Source of the DNA: Tessaracoccus sp.
GTDB lineage: Bacteria; Actinomycetota; Actinomycetes; Propionibacteriales; Propionibacteriaceae
Length of the DNA: 64,000 nt
Direction of reading: 5' to 3'
NCBI RefSeq assembly: GCF_016714275.1
Contig: NZ_JADJNP010000004.1
Coordinates: forward strand, 496,001-560,000
The notes beneath the pieces were generated by a model. The model was not told the DNA's origin, searched no databases, and saw nothing but the letters and a program-made list of their open reading frames with translations. Positions 1 through 8,142 of this stretch are shown here, one piece after another. Position 1 is the stretch's first letter. Each line of letters opens with the position of its first letter. The position numbers were made by a program, and so were the translations under genes.

Positions 1-121
1 GGGCTATGGGCGCACGTCGAAGACCCCGTGGCCGTCAACCGGCCGGGGGTCACTAGATCGCTGCTGCCACCGCATGCCGCAAAGGGTGACAGCCCGCGAG
101 CCTGGCTCAACCACTCCCAAC

Positions 122-1015
122 TCAGGCGAGGGTGAGAGCGAGGAGGTCTTCGAGGCCTGCGCGCACCCGTTCGGGAGTGATGTCGGGGCGGAGGTGGGCC
201 AGCCCGGGGATGATGTGGCCAGGGTCGGGAAGGAACCCGAGGATGTCGCTCACCACCCAGTAGCAGGCGGCGTCGGGATCGGGGTCGAGGACGCCGCCCG
301 CGTCGAGATATGCCTGCCTGAATGCCTGCGCGTCGTCGAGGCTGTGCAGCATCGCGAAGTCGGAGCACATGTGGGCGACGTCGAGGTCGCTCGGACCCCA
401 GGACGTCTCGGCCCAGTCCACCACCGCCGCGATCTCGTCGCCCTGCCACAGCAGGTTGCCCAAGTGGAAGTCGCGATGGATCAGACCGTGCGACGTCGCC
501 GGCTCCCCCGCGAGGCGGATCTCGATCGCACGCCGCCACAGTTCGGGACGACGCGACCAGGCCGGAACCTCTAGCTGCGACGGCCCTCGGTAGGTGAACC
601 GGGGTGGCTGCTCGCCAGCAGGCAGCCTGTGAGCGTGGATGGCCACAGCGGCGCGAGCCAGGTCGGACACGGCAGCCGGGCTCAGCGGATCCAGCCGAGT
701 GGCACCCGCCCGCCACTCCATCAGGCAAGCCGGACCACCGGCCGACTCCCCCGTCAGATTGGCGGCGACGAGACGCGGTACCTGCGCGACGGAGTCCGCG
801 AGCAACCGGCAGGCCGACGCCTCACGTCGAACATGCTCACGACCCACCTCGCCCCAACGCTCTGGATCGGCCCATCGCAGGGCCAGTTGCTCGCCGTCGT
901 TTAGCCGCAACCTCCACTTGGTATTGGTGATCCCGCCGCCAACAGCGGATACATCAACGATCTCGGACGACGAGTGCTGCTCCGCCCACTCCAGCGCCAT
1001 CGGCGCGGGCCCCAT
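122..1015 (-). CDS. Aminoglycoside phosphotransferase (APH)-fold small-molecule kinase
   Basis: A 297-residue kinase-like phosphotransferase of the APH/choline kinase fold. Residues 180-187 read HRDFHLGN, the catalytic Brenner loop, and D200 in VVDW is the metal-binding aspartate. A nucleotide-binding N-lobe precedes them, with GGGITNTKW at about 27-34. The substrate cannot be read from sequence; the family includes antibiotic, choline, homoserine and sugar kinases, and no resistance role should be assumed. The start lies 1 nt after the stop of the membrane protein at 1017-1391, so the two are probably translationally coupled. The family is clear; the function is open. Confidence 0.85.
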   Translation of the reverse strand: MGPAPMALEWAEQHSSSEIVDVSAVGGGITNTKWRLRLNDGEQLALRWADPERWGEVGREHVRREASACRLLADSVAQVPRLVAANLTGESAGGPACLMEWRAGATRLDPLSPAAVSDLARAAVAIHAHRLPAGEQPPRFTYRGPSQLEVPAWSRRPELWRRAIEIRLAGEPATSHGLIHRDFHLGNLLWQGDEIAAVVDWAETSWGPSDLDVAHMCSDFAMLHSLDDAQAFRQAYLDAGGVLDPDPDAACYWVVSDILGFLPDPGHIIPGLAHLRPDITPERVRAGLEDLLALTLA

Positions 1016-1016
1016 C

Positions 1017-1391
1017 TCAGCGGCTCCCGACAGGGCGTCCGTCGCGAATGAACGAACAGGCGATCAGAGCGGGAACAAGCCACAGCGCGACCGCCGCCGA
1101 ACCCCAGATCAGCACCGCGACGACGGCCCCGAGAGCTTCGCCCAGCGAGACAGATCCCTCCGACCTCATCAGAGGAAGCGCCAGCAGCGACCCTGCGGCG
1201 ACCACACCGATCACTCCCAGGAGGCCAAGACGAGGGAACAACCCTTCGACGCTCGCGGTTCGCCGCACGAGCACATATGCGATGGCAACGTAGACAGCGA
1301 CCAGAAGAACAAGAGGAGAAGCAGAGGCGATCGCGAGGACCGCGACCCACGCAACACCAGACATCGCGAGCAGGGTGGCAAGCAGCTTCAC
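1017..1391 (-). CDS. Small integral membrane protein, unknown function
   Basis: A 124-residue hydrophobic protein with about four predicted membrane segments (roughly 5-20, 24-42, 55-75 and 85-112) and a short basic tail. The start is GTG at 1391, preceded by a strong GGAGGAG ribosome-binding site. Its stop is 1 nt from the start of the downstream phosphotransferase, suggesting a two-gene operon. No family recognised. Confidence 0.7.
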   Translation of the reverse strand: MKLLATLLAMSGVAWVAVLAIASASPLVLLVAVYVAIAYVLVRRTASVEGLFPRLGLLGVIGVVAAGSLLALPLMRSEGSVSLGEALGAVVAVLIWGSAAVALWLVPALIACSFIRDGRPVGSR

Positions 1392-1515
1392 GTGCTTTCT
1401 CCTCCGTCGTGCCAGGGTGCGTGGTAGGTGTTCCCGCCAGCATACGGCGGCTATCCATGCTCAACGCCTTGAATAGGCGGGCTGGCCTCGACGGGCGGCG
1501 CGGCGGCGACCGACG

Positions 1516-2601
1516 TCACGCGGCGGGCTCAACTGCACTGAAGCCCCCTTCCCGCCGGATCCGCGCGGCAGCGGCCAGGTCGCCGAGCAACGCTGCGGTT
1601 GTCTCCCAATCGATGCACGCATCGGTGACCGACTGGCCGTAGACCAGGGCATTGCGGGTCGCGGCCGACAGCGTCTGACTGCCGCCGACGAGGAAGCTCT
1701 CGATCATGATCCCGGCGATATCGCCGGTTCCGGCGATCTGAGAGGCCAGCTCACGGACCACCTCCGCTTGGCGCAGATGGTCCTTGCCGCTATTGGCGTG
1801 GCTGGCGTCGACGACGAGTCGCCTTGGCCGGCCGGCCCGCTCCAGCAGCCCTGCCGCCCGCTCGATGTCGACGGGGCCGTAGTTCGGGCCTCCCCGTCCC
1901 CCGCGCAGCACGATGTGTACTGCGCCGTTGCCGGTGGTGGAGACGACTGCGGCGGCGCCGTCCTCGTCGGTACCGAAGAACACATGCGGCTGGGAGGCGA
2001 CGGTGCAGCCGTCGATCGCAACCTCGATGTCACCGTCGGTCGCGTTCTTGAACCCGACCGGCATCGAGAGGCCCGACGCGAGTTGCCGGTGGATCTGGCT
2101 CTCTGTCGTGCGCGCCCCGATCGCACCCCACGCGACGGTGTCGGCGATGTACTGCGGGCTGATCGGCTCGAGGAACTCACACCCCACGGGCAGGCCGATG
2201 TCGATGACGTCCAGCAACAGCCGCCGTGCCGTGTGTACGCCCCGAGCGACATCGTGGGTGCCGTCCAGAGCCGGGTCGTTGATGAGCCCCTTCCACCCGC
2301 CCGTGGAACGCGGCTTCTCGAAGTACACCCGCATCACGACCAACAGGTCGTCGCGGTGCTTCTCGGCGACCTGCGCGAGTCGGCGCGCGTAATCGACGGC
2401 GGCAAGCGGATCGTGTACCGAACACGGACCGACGACGACGAGCAGCCGGTCATCGTCACCGCGCAGCACCGCTTCGACATCGGCGCGGGCGGCCGTCACG
2501 GCGTTCTCCTGCGCCTCGGTCATGGGCAGGTCGTCGCGCAGCCGCACCGGCGACGGCAACGGGGTCAGGGAGGCGATATGGAGGTCGTGAGTGGCGTTCA
2601 T
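1516..2601 (-). CDS. aroG: 3-deoxy-7-phosphoheptulonate (DAHP) synthase, class I
   Basis: Condenses phosphoenolpyruvate and erythrose-4-phosphate, the first step of the shikimate pathway to Trp, Tyr and Phe. The 361-residue protein has the class I-alpha signatures: GPCSVHD at about 58-64, the RVYFEKPRSTGGWKG block near 100-114, ARTTESQ, and the NATDG segment. The ATG at 2601 follows AGGAA (2607-2611). A longer open frame runs upstream to 2778 but crosses the leader region and is not coding. Expression is probably controlled by the leader peptide and hairpins at 2645-2767; the leader's Trp and Tyr codons match end-product control. Confidence 0.95.
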   Translation of the reverse strand: MNATHDLHIASLTPLPSPVRLRDDLPMTEAQENAVTAARADVEAVLRGDDDRLLVVVGPCSVHDPLAAVDYARRLAQVAEKHRDDLLVVMRVYFEKPRSTGGWKGLINDPALDGTHDVARGVHTARRLLLDVIDIGLPVGCEFLEPISPQYIADTVAWGAIGARTTESQIHRQLASGLSMPVGFKNATDGDIEVAIDGCTVASQPHVFFGTDEDGAAAVVSTTGNGAVHIVLRGGRGGPNYGPVDIERAAGLLERAGRPRRLVVDASHANSGKDHLRQAEVVRELASQIAGTGDIAGIMIESFLVGGSQTLSAATRNALVYGQSVTDACIDWETTAALLGDLAAAARIRREGGFSAVEPAA

Positions 2602-2613
2602 GCGGATTCCTGT

Positions 2614-2739
2614 TTCCCGACGGGAACCCATTTGTCCAGGCCACCGTCGTAGCAACGACGAAGGCAGACCCTCGGGCGAGGATCTGCCTGTGGCTCTGGA
2701 GGCGCGGGCGCTATCGGCGGTCGGCTCCTCCAGAGCCAC
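2614..2739 (-). promoter_or_regulatory. aroG leader attenuator: stacked hairpins after an aromatic leader peptide
   Basis: Read on the minus strand, the leader RNA holds a perfect 13-bp stem (arms 2739-2727 and 2702-2690) whose 5' arm lies in the leader-peptide codons and whose loop holds its stop codon. Next comes a 13-bp stem with one G-U pair (2689-2677 with 2674-2662), then a 5-bp stem (2660-2645), then a short hairpin (2626-2614) just above the aroG ribosome-binding site. An alternative pairing of GGGUUCC with GGAAUCC could hide that site. No clear U-tract follows the stems, so transcription and translation attenuation are both possible. Confidence 0.75.
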
Positions 2740-2767
2740 TCCGATACGCGTACCAGCGCTTGTCCAT
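2711..2767 (-). CDS. aroG leader peptide MDKRWYAYRSGSGGADRR
   Basis: An 18-codon ORF with Trp5, Tyr6 and Tyr8 immediately before the first attenuator stem. The -10 hexamer TAGTGT ends 7 nt before the ATG, so transcription should begin at the A of the start codon and the peptide would be read from a leaderless mRNA. Clustered codons for the pathway end products are the hallmark of ribosome-mediated attenuation. The peptide itself probably has no other role. Confidence 0.75.
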   Translation of the reverse strand: MDKRWYAYRSGSGGADRR

Positions 2768-2774
2768 GCCGGAG

Positions 2775-2803
2775 ACACTATTTGCGCGCGTCCGCGGGGT
2801 CAA
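2775..2803 (-). promoter_or_regulatory. aroG promoter, TTGACC-N17-TAGTGT
   Basis: On the minus strand a -35 TTGACC (2803-2798) and a -10 TAGTGT (2780-2775) are separated by exactly 17 nt. The predicted start is about 2767, the first base of the leader-peptide ATG. A MITE-like element begins only 23 bp upstream, at 2826. Confidence 0.75.
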
Positions 2804-2825
2804 GTCCGCTCGGCGGACTCCGGCA

Positions 2826-2995
2826 CTAGGGTCTGTTACGGAAGTGGCGGCCGGAGCGAGCGGCGTCCTGGTGCGTCAGATACAAGGCGCAGGAGGTTGG
2901 TGCTAGCGGTGCCTAACGGCGACGAGTGCAACGAAGTAGGTGGCGTGCCAGGGCGTCGCGCAGTAGGCCATTTCCACTTTCGTGACAGGGCCTAG
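2826..2995. mobile_element. MITE-like element, copy 1 (170 bp, CTAG ends)
   Basis: A non-coding 170-bp element bounded by CTAG at both ends. Its imperfect terminal inverted repeats read CTAGGGTCTGTTACGGAAGT on the left and CTAGGCCCTGTCACGAAAGT on the right arm when reversed. It matches, in opposite orientation, the element at 9488-9658 over its whole length. CTAG fits the YTAR target duplication of IS5-family elements; that family link is an inference. Its right CTAG overlaps the stop codon of the gene at 2992-4464. Confidence 0.75.
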
Positions 2996-4464
2996 CTTCG
3001 ACGGGCAGCGCGACGGCGGCCGATGAGGTCGGTCAGGAGCCAGAGCAGCAGGACCACCGTCGCGGCGCCGGCGACAAGACCGAAGGCGCCACCGATCGTC
3101 GGATAGAGCGTCGAGACTGCCCCGACGGGCATCTCCGCGCGCTGCTCGCCGGGGGCCCGATCGGAGGCGGCGAACGAGTCCACCCAGCTGAGCTCGCGGC
3201 CGTAGGCGTCGGCTGCGATACTGATCCCCGAGCCGGTCTGGCGGAACACCGCCATGCCGTTCTCGATGCCGCGGACGACGCTCATCCCCGCGTGGATCCG
3301 CCGCACCTCATACCAGTCGTTGGCAGGGATCACCATCAGGTCGACGCCCAAGTCGCTTGCCTGACCGATGACGCCGGGGAAGTCGGCATCCCAGCAGATC
3401 ACCGCGCTCAGTCGCCCGAACGGTGTGTCGACGACCTGCAGGTTGCCGTCGCCGCGCAGCGATCCCTCGAACGCGTTGCCGCCGTACTTGACGTGGGATA
3501 GCACCACCTCGCCGCGAGGGTCCAGCACCTCGACGTAGTTCCTCACGGGTTGCGCGTCGACGCTGAGCAGGGGCAGCACGATCCAGACGCCGTGCCGGCG
3601 GGCGACGTCGGCCAACGCAGCGCGGAGTCGCGCGATGTCGGCCTCGGCGCCGAACCCTGCCGCCTCCGGGAAGACGATCAACTCGGCATCGGCGACCGCC
3701 AGGCGTTCGGCCTCGGCCGCGAGCCGGGCGTGCGTGCCGGCGACGACATCGGCGAAGGCCCCCGAGTCGGAGTCGAGGGCGAGCGCCTCGGTGATGGCCC
3801 CGTTGGGCAGCGACACGCCCGCGACGTGGACGACGCGCTCGACGGCGGGTGCCGCCAGGGGGCGGACGATTCCCCCGAGCAGGACGAGGGCGAGGAGCGC
3901 GGAGGCTCCCCATGCCCAGCGCGGCACCTCGCCCCACCGCTCCCACACGAGCGCCGCGAGGCTCGCGGCCCAGCCGAGCGCGAACACCACGAGGGGAAGA
4001 CCGCCGAACGCGGCGAGCTGGATCAGCGGGGCGCCCATCTGGGTGTAGGCCAGCGAGCCGAACGTGCCGACCTCCGCGCCTCCCGTGGTGAGGGTGTCCA
4101 CCGCGGTCCACGCCGCGGGGAAGACCAGCGACGCCAGCGTCGTCGCCCCGGCCCGACGGTGCACCCACCGGTCGAGCACGAACACCAGCATCCCGACGAA
4201 TGCGCCGGCCACGGGGATGACGGCGGTGGGCAGCGGTGCGGTGACCACGGAGGGGACAACGCCGTGCCAGGCGACCGCGCCGGCCGCCCCGACGAGGGCA
4301 GCGACCACGAAGAAGTCGAGCACCGGGCGGGTCGTCGCCCGGTAGTAGCGCAGGGTGAGCACCGCGCCGACCCACGCGGCGACGGGCAGATTCCACTGGC
4401 CACCGGTGAACACCGTCGCAGCGGTGATCCCGGTCAGCAGCGCGATGCGGGTGACGAGCGTCAT
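2992..4464 (-). CDS. Membrane carbon-nitrogen hydrolase, apolipoprotein N-acyltransferase-like
   Basis: A 490-residue protein with an N-terminal multi-pass membrane half (about 1-205) and a C-terminal nitrilase-superfamily domain (about 210-455), then one more membrane segment near 465-485. The catalytic triad is visible: E267 (VFPEAAG), K326 (HVKYGG) and C357 (VICWD). This is the architecture of Lnt, which N-acylates lipoproteins using phospholipid. A divergent amidase-type relative is also possible because the conserved Lnt regions are only loosely matched. The start at 4464 has a GAGGAGG ribosome-binding site. The TAG stop lies inside the end of the MITE-like element at 2826-2995. It is divergent from the two-component pair at 4634-6498. 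Confidence 0.8.
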   Translation of the reverse strand: MTLVTRIALLTGITAATVFTGGQWNLPVAAWVGAVLTLRYYRATTRPVLDFFVVAALVGAAGAVAWHGVVPSVVTAPLPTAVIPVAGAFVGMLVFVLDRWVHRRAGATTLASLVFPAAWTAVDTLTTGGAEVGTFGSLAYTQMGAPLIQLAAFGGLPLVVFALGWAASLAALVWERWGEVPRWAWGASALLALVLLGGIVRPLAAPAVERVVHVAGVSLPNGAITEALALDSDSGAFADVVAGTHARLAAEAERLAVADAELIVFPEAAGFGAEADIARLRAALADVARRHGVWIVLPLLSVDAQPVRNYVEVLDPRGEVVLSHVKYGGNAFEGSLRGDGNLQVVDTPFGRLSAVICWDADFPGVIGQASDLGVDLMVIPANDWYEVRRIHAGMSVVRGIENGMAVFRQTGSGISIAADAYGRELSWVDSFAASDRAPGEQRAEMPVGAVSTLYPTIGGAFGLVAGAATVVLLLWLLTDLIGRRRAARRS

Positions 4465-4633
4465 GGTCTTCCTCCTCGGATTTGGACGATGCCTCGACGC
4501 TACGGAGCGGGCAGGGTGTCCGGCATCGGCCGACGGGGCGCCCGAAAGGCGGCCCGTTCGGCCGATGTCGCCGCCCGACTGCGGGCAATACGATCGGGAG
4601 CGTCGGCACACGATGCCGGGCAGAGGAGGAAAG

Positions 4634-5851
4634 ATGGCGGGCGAAGCGGATGCGACGCTGGAGCGCGGATGGCGCCACCTGCCGCGGGCCGAATTGGGGG
4701 CGCACGCCATCTACCTCTTCGTCACCGGGGTACTTGTCCTGCTGACCTGGCAGACCGTCAGGCGGCTGTCGGCGGAGGGGCACGCGAGCGTCTCCGCCGC
4801 CGTCACCGTCGTGGTCGGGCTCCTCGTCGCCGCGTTCTGGGCCAACGGCCTATCGGGGGGACGCCGGAGCTGGTGGCCGGCCTACGTCGCCGTCCAGGTG
4901 CTGCTCGTCGCGGTGCTGATCGGCACGCGGGCGGTCGCGGGCGTCGACGTGTGGCTGGCCGAGGCCGCGCTGCTGTGCCTTGCGGGCGAGGCGCTCGGTG
5001 TCTGGGGCAACACGCGGAGGGGATTCGTCCTCGCGGGCGCCTATCTGGCCGCCGCGGCCGCGTGCATCCTGCTGTTCACCCCGCCCGCAGACTGGGCGCT
5101 CCCGCTGAACCAGTTCGGGATCCAGGCCGCGACGGTGATCGTGCTTGTGATCCTCAACAACCGGGCGGAGGCCGAGCGTGTCCGCGCCGAGATGCTCGCC
5201 GCCCAACTGCGCGCGTCCAGCGCGCAGGTCGCCGACTTGACCCGGCGCGCCGAGCGGCAGCGCATGGCCCGCGAGCTGCACGACACGCTCGCCCAGGGGC
5301 TGACCGGCATCGCGCTGCAGCTGGAGGCCGCGCGGGGCCATCTCGCGCGCGGCAACGAGGCCCGCGCGCTGGCGATCGTCGACCAATCGCTCGCCGGCGC
5401 GCGCTCCACGCTGGCCTCCTCTCGACGGGCGATCGACGACCTGCGACGCAACCCCGACGACCTCGCCTCCGAGATCGGAGCGCGGGCCGCCCGCTTCACC
5501 CGCGAGACGGGGATCCGCAGCACGGTCGAGATCGGCAGCGCGGTCGAGATCGGCGGCGAGACCACGCTCGCGTCCGAGACGCACGAGCACCTGCTGCGGG
5601 TGCTCGACGAGACCCTCGCCAACGTCGCCCGGCACGCGGACGCGGAACACGTGCTCGTGCAGTTCTCCGACGGCGCCGCAGGCCTCAGCCTGCAGGTCGT
5701 CGACGACGGCTGCGGGTTCGACCAGGACGCCGTCGGCCCCGGCCACTATGGGCTGGTCGGCATGCGCGAGCGCGCCGTGCTGATCGGGGGCGCGCTGCTC
5801 GTCGACTCGCGCCCAGGGCGGACCGTCGTCGGTCTGGAGGTTCGGCGATGA
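4634..5851 (+). CDS. NarL-family sensor histidine kinase
   Basis: A 405-residue membrane sensor kinase. Five or six membrane segments fill residues 20-175, a short coiled linker follows, and the HisKA_3 motif places the phospho-accepting His at 216 (ARELHDTLAQGL). A HATPase_c domain carries an N-box like DETLANVARHA and the G-box DDGCGFD. No extracellular sensor domain is visible, so the signal is probably sensed in or at the membrane. The start has a GAGGAGGA ribosome-binding site. The stop overlaps the start of the response regulator. The divergent Lnt-like gene is a plausible target. Confidence 0.92.
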   Translation: MAGEADATLERGWRHLPRAELGAHAIYLFVTGVLVLLTWQTVRRLSAEGHASVSAAVTVVVGLLVAAFWANGLSGGRRSWWPAYVAVQVLLVAVLIGTRAVAGVDVWLAEAALLCLAGEALGVWGNTRRGFVLAGAYLAAAAACILLFTPPADWALPLNQFGIQAATVIVLVILNNRAEAERVRAEMLAAQLRASSAQVADLTRRAERQRMARELHDTLAQGLTGIALQLEAARGHLARGNEARALAIVDQSLAGARSTLASSRRAIDDLRRNPDDLASEIGARAARFTRETGIRSTVEIGSAVEIGGETTLASETHEHLLRVLDETLANVARHADAEHVLVQFSDGAAGLSLQVVDDGCGFDQDAVGPGHYGLVGMRERAVLIGGALLVDSRPGRTVVGLEVRR

Positions 5852-6498
5852 TCCGCGTGCTGCTCGTCGACGACCACGAGGTCGTCCGCCAAGGGCTCCG
5901 GCTGTTGCTCGAGACCAGCGACGGCATCGAGGTCGTGGGCGAGGCGGCCGACGGCGCGGAGGCGCTCGCCGCCGTCGCGGACCTGGACCCCGACGTCGTG
6001 CTGATGGACATCCGCATGCCACGCGTGGACGGGATCGAGGCGACGGAGCGGCTGCGCGCCCACCACCCGGACACCGCCGTCGTGATCCTCACCACCTTCA
6101 ACGAGGACGAACTCCTGCTGCGTGGCCTACGCGCAGGCGCCCGTGGCTACCTGCTCAAGGACACCAACCACCAGCAGTTGGAGAGCACCATCCGCGCCGC
6201 GGCGGCGGGTGACGCGCTGCTCCACGCCGACCTGCTCGCCCGCGTGCTCGCGCCGCGCGACCTCGACATCGCCGAGGCCTCTGACGCAGAGGCCGCAGCT
6301 CGCGTCGGCCTGACCGCGCGGGAGAGGGAGGTGCTGCGGCTGGCTGCCGACGGCTTGCGCACCCGCGACATGGCCGGCGCCCTCTACGTGGGGGAGCGCA
6401 CGATCAAGGCGCACCTGGCGTCGATCTACCTCAAGCTCGAGGTGGGCACGCGCGCCGCGGCGATCGCCCGCGCCCACCAGCTTGGCCTCCTGCGCTGA
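5848..6498 (+). CDS. NarL/LuxR-family response regulator
   Basis: A 216-residue regulator with an N-terminal receiver domain (DD at 8-9, phospho-acceptor D54 in VLMDIRMP, conserved K in YLLKD) and a C-terminal LuxR-type helix-turn-helix from about 149 (LTAREREVLRLAADG). It overlaps the kinase stop by 4 nt and is its cognate partner. The targets cannot be read from sequence; the divergent region 4465-4633 is the first place to look. Confidence 0.95.
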   Translation: MIRVLLVDDHEVVRQGLRLLLETSDGIEVVGEAADGAEALAAVADLDPDVVLMDIRMPRVDGIEATERLRAHHPDTAVVILTTFNEDELLLRGLRAGARGYLLKDTNHQQLESTIRAAAAGDALLHADLLARVLAPRDLDIAEASDAEAAARVGLTAREREVLRLAADGLRTRDMAGALYVGERTIKAHLASIYLKLEVGTRAAAIARAHQLGLLR

Positions 6499-6518
6499 GC
6501 GGTGATCTTCGGCTGCCT

Positions 6519-6590
6519 GGAGTTTTGACTCACGACCGGTCCTCCTGTGCCCAATTGGGCACAGGAGCGGCACTCTTGTGTCAAAACTCC
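6519..6590. repeat. Nested palindrome between the response regulator and xylB
   Basis: Outer 11-bp perfect arms (GGAGTTTTGAC at 6519-6529, GTCAAAACTCC at 6580-6590) enclose a 26-bp perfect palindrome centred on CCAATTGG (6542-6567). It could be a terminator for the two-component operon, a small insertion or a cruciform. No U-tract is present. It is not related in sequence to the MITE-like elements nearby. Confidence 0.65.
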
Positions 6591-6670
6591 ATGGGCCCCG
6601 GGGAAACCAGAGCCGTGCGATCGTATCGGCGTGGCATTTCCGGGCTGCATCACCCCGTCATCATTTACTC

Positions 6671-6684
6671 TTGTGGTGCAACAA
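6671..6684 (+). promoter_or_regulatory. Possible ROK repressor site before xylB
   Basis: TTGTGGTGCAACAA is a TTGT...ACAA dyad 17 nt before the xylB start. It resembles the stronger dyad before xylA (9685-9699) but has a 6-nt rather than a 5-nt spacer, so the assignment is tentative. Confidence 0.4.
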
Positions 6685-6701
6685 AATCGTGAGGAGTGGC
6701 A

Positions 6702-8129
6702 ATGACGCTGGTGGCGGGTATCGACTCATCGACGCAGTCGTGCAAGGTCGTGGTGGTGGACGCCGAGTCCGGGCGGATCGTGGAGTCCGGCAGGGCGACG
6801 CATCCCCCGGGAACGGAGGTGGCCCCGGAGGCGTGGTGGCTTGCGCTCCTGGAAGCCGCCGCGCAGGTCGATCTCAGCGCGGTGGTCGCGGTCTCGGTGG
6901 CGGGCCAGCAGCACGGAATGGTGTGTCTCGACGCCCGGGGCGAGGTCATACGGGATGCGCTGCTCTGGAACGACACGCGCTCCGCAGGAGCCGCTGAGGA
7001 ACTCGTCGCGGAGTTCGGCGACGGTGACCGCGCCGCCGGCGCGGGGCGGTGGGCCGAGGCCGTCGGCTCCGTCCCCGTGGCCTCGTACACCGTCACCAAG
7101 CTGCGCTGGCTGGCCGACCACGAGCCCGAGCAGGCCGCGCGCATCGCAGCCATCGCGCTTCCGCACGACTGGCTGACCTGGAAGATCCTCGGCACCGGCC
7201 GCATCCAGGACCTGGTGACGGATCGGTCCGACGCCTCCGGCACGGGCTACTTCGATCCTTCCGCGAACGAGTACCGACGCGACATCCTCGCCGCGGCGCT
7301 GCGCATCAGCGAGGCGGCCGCGGCTGAGATCGTGCTGCCCCGCATCGCCGCGGCCGGAGAGAAGGTGGGCGTCGGCGTGCTCGGCGGGCGCGAGGTCGCC
7401 GTCGGAGCCGGCATGGGCGACAACGCGGGGTCGGCGCTGGGCATGGGCCTCGAACCCGGCGACGCCGTGGTCTCGATCGGAACGTCGGGCGTGGCGTGCG
7501 CGGTGTCCGACGCCCCGGCCAAGGACCCGTCGGGCCTCGTGTCGGGGTTCGCGGACGCCACCGGGAGGTTCCTCCCCCTTGTCTGCACGCTCAACGGCGC
7601 GCGGGTGTTCGACGCCATCGCCCGGCTGCTCGGAGTAGGGCACGACGCGTTCGCCGCGCTCGCCCTGGCCGCCACGCCGGGCGCCGGCAGGCTCGTTCAC
7701 GTGCCCTTCCTCGAGGGCGAGCGGACGCCGAACCTTCCGGATGCCACGGGGGAGTTGCACGGCATGACGCTCGCCTCGCTCACTCGCGAGAACCTCGCGC
7801 GAGTGGCCGTTGAGGGTGTGATCTGCTCCCTGGTCGATGCGCTCGAGTGCCTGACGCGCGCGACGGCCGCCGTGTCGCGGGTGCTGCTGACCGGCGGCGC
7901 GGCGGCCTCGCCCGCGGTGCAGGACGCCGCCCGTCGGCTGTTTCCCGTGCCGGTGCTCCTGCCGGAGCCGGGGGAGTATGTCGCGCTCGGCGCGGCGCGC
8001 CAGGCGGCCTGGGCCGCGTCAGCGGCGTCGACGCCGCCCGCCTGGCCCGTGGGGCTCTCGAGCCTGCCGCCCGCGCCGGCCACCCCTGAAGTGCTCCAGG
8101 CCTACCGTGCGGTGCGTCCGTGGCGGTAG
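6702..8129 (+). CDS. xylB: Xylulokinase
   Basis: Phosphorylates D-xylulose to xylulose-5-phosphate, feeding the pentose phosphate pathway. The 475-residue protein has the FGGY-kinase fold: phosphate-binding loop GIDSSTQSCK near the N-terminus (a Cys where Thr is usual), GQQHGMV, WNDTRS, and the C-terminal LLTGGAAASPAVQD segment. The ATG at 6702 follows GAGGAG by 6 nt; an upstream in-frame GTG at 6696 overlaps that site and is unlikely. Its neighbours are a convergent ROK repressor and xylA, forming a xylose catabolic locus without an adjacent transporter. Confidence 0.93.
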   Translation: MTLVAGIDSSTQSCKVVVVDAESGRIVESGRATHPPGTEVAPEAWWLALLEAAAQVDLSAVVAVSVAGQQHGMVCLDARGEVIRDALLWNDTRSAGAAEELVAEFGDGDRAAGAGRWAEAVGSVPVASYTVTKLRWLADHEPEQAARIAAIALPHDWLTWKILGTGRIQDLVTDRSDASGTGYFDPSANEYRRDILAAALRISEAAAAEIVLPRIAAAGEKVGVGVLGGREVAVGAGMGDNAGSALGMGLEPGDAVVSIGTSGVACAVSDAPAKDPSGLVSGFADATGRFLPLVCTLNGARVFDAIARLLGVGHDAFAALALAATPGAGRLVHVPFLEGERTPNLPDATGELHGMTLASLTRENLARVAVEGVICSLVDALECLTRATAAVSRVLLTGGAAASPAVQDAARRLFPVPVLLPEPGEYVALGAARQAAWAASAASTPPAWPVGLSSLPPAPATPEVLQAYRAVRPWR

Positions 8130-8142
8130 GCGGGCCGCACGG

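Noticed and set aside
2840..2990. A conserved peptide (core DECNE...GVPGR) in frames of both MITE-like copies
   Set aside because: Explained by DNA similarity; no start codon, ribosome-binding site or codon bias, and the frames enter from unrelated flanks.
3550..5847. A very long plus-strand open frame continuing into the response regulator
   Set aside because: Antisense to the Lnt-like gene and out of frame with the kinase; Arg/Gly/Pro-rich composition typical of shadow frames in GC-rich DNA. Only the part from 5848 is real.
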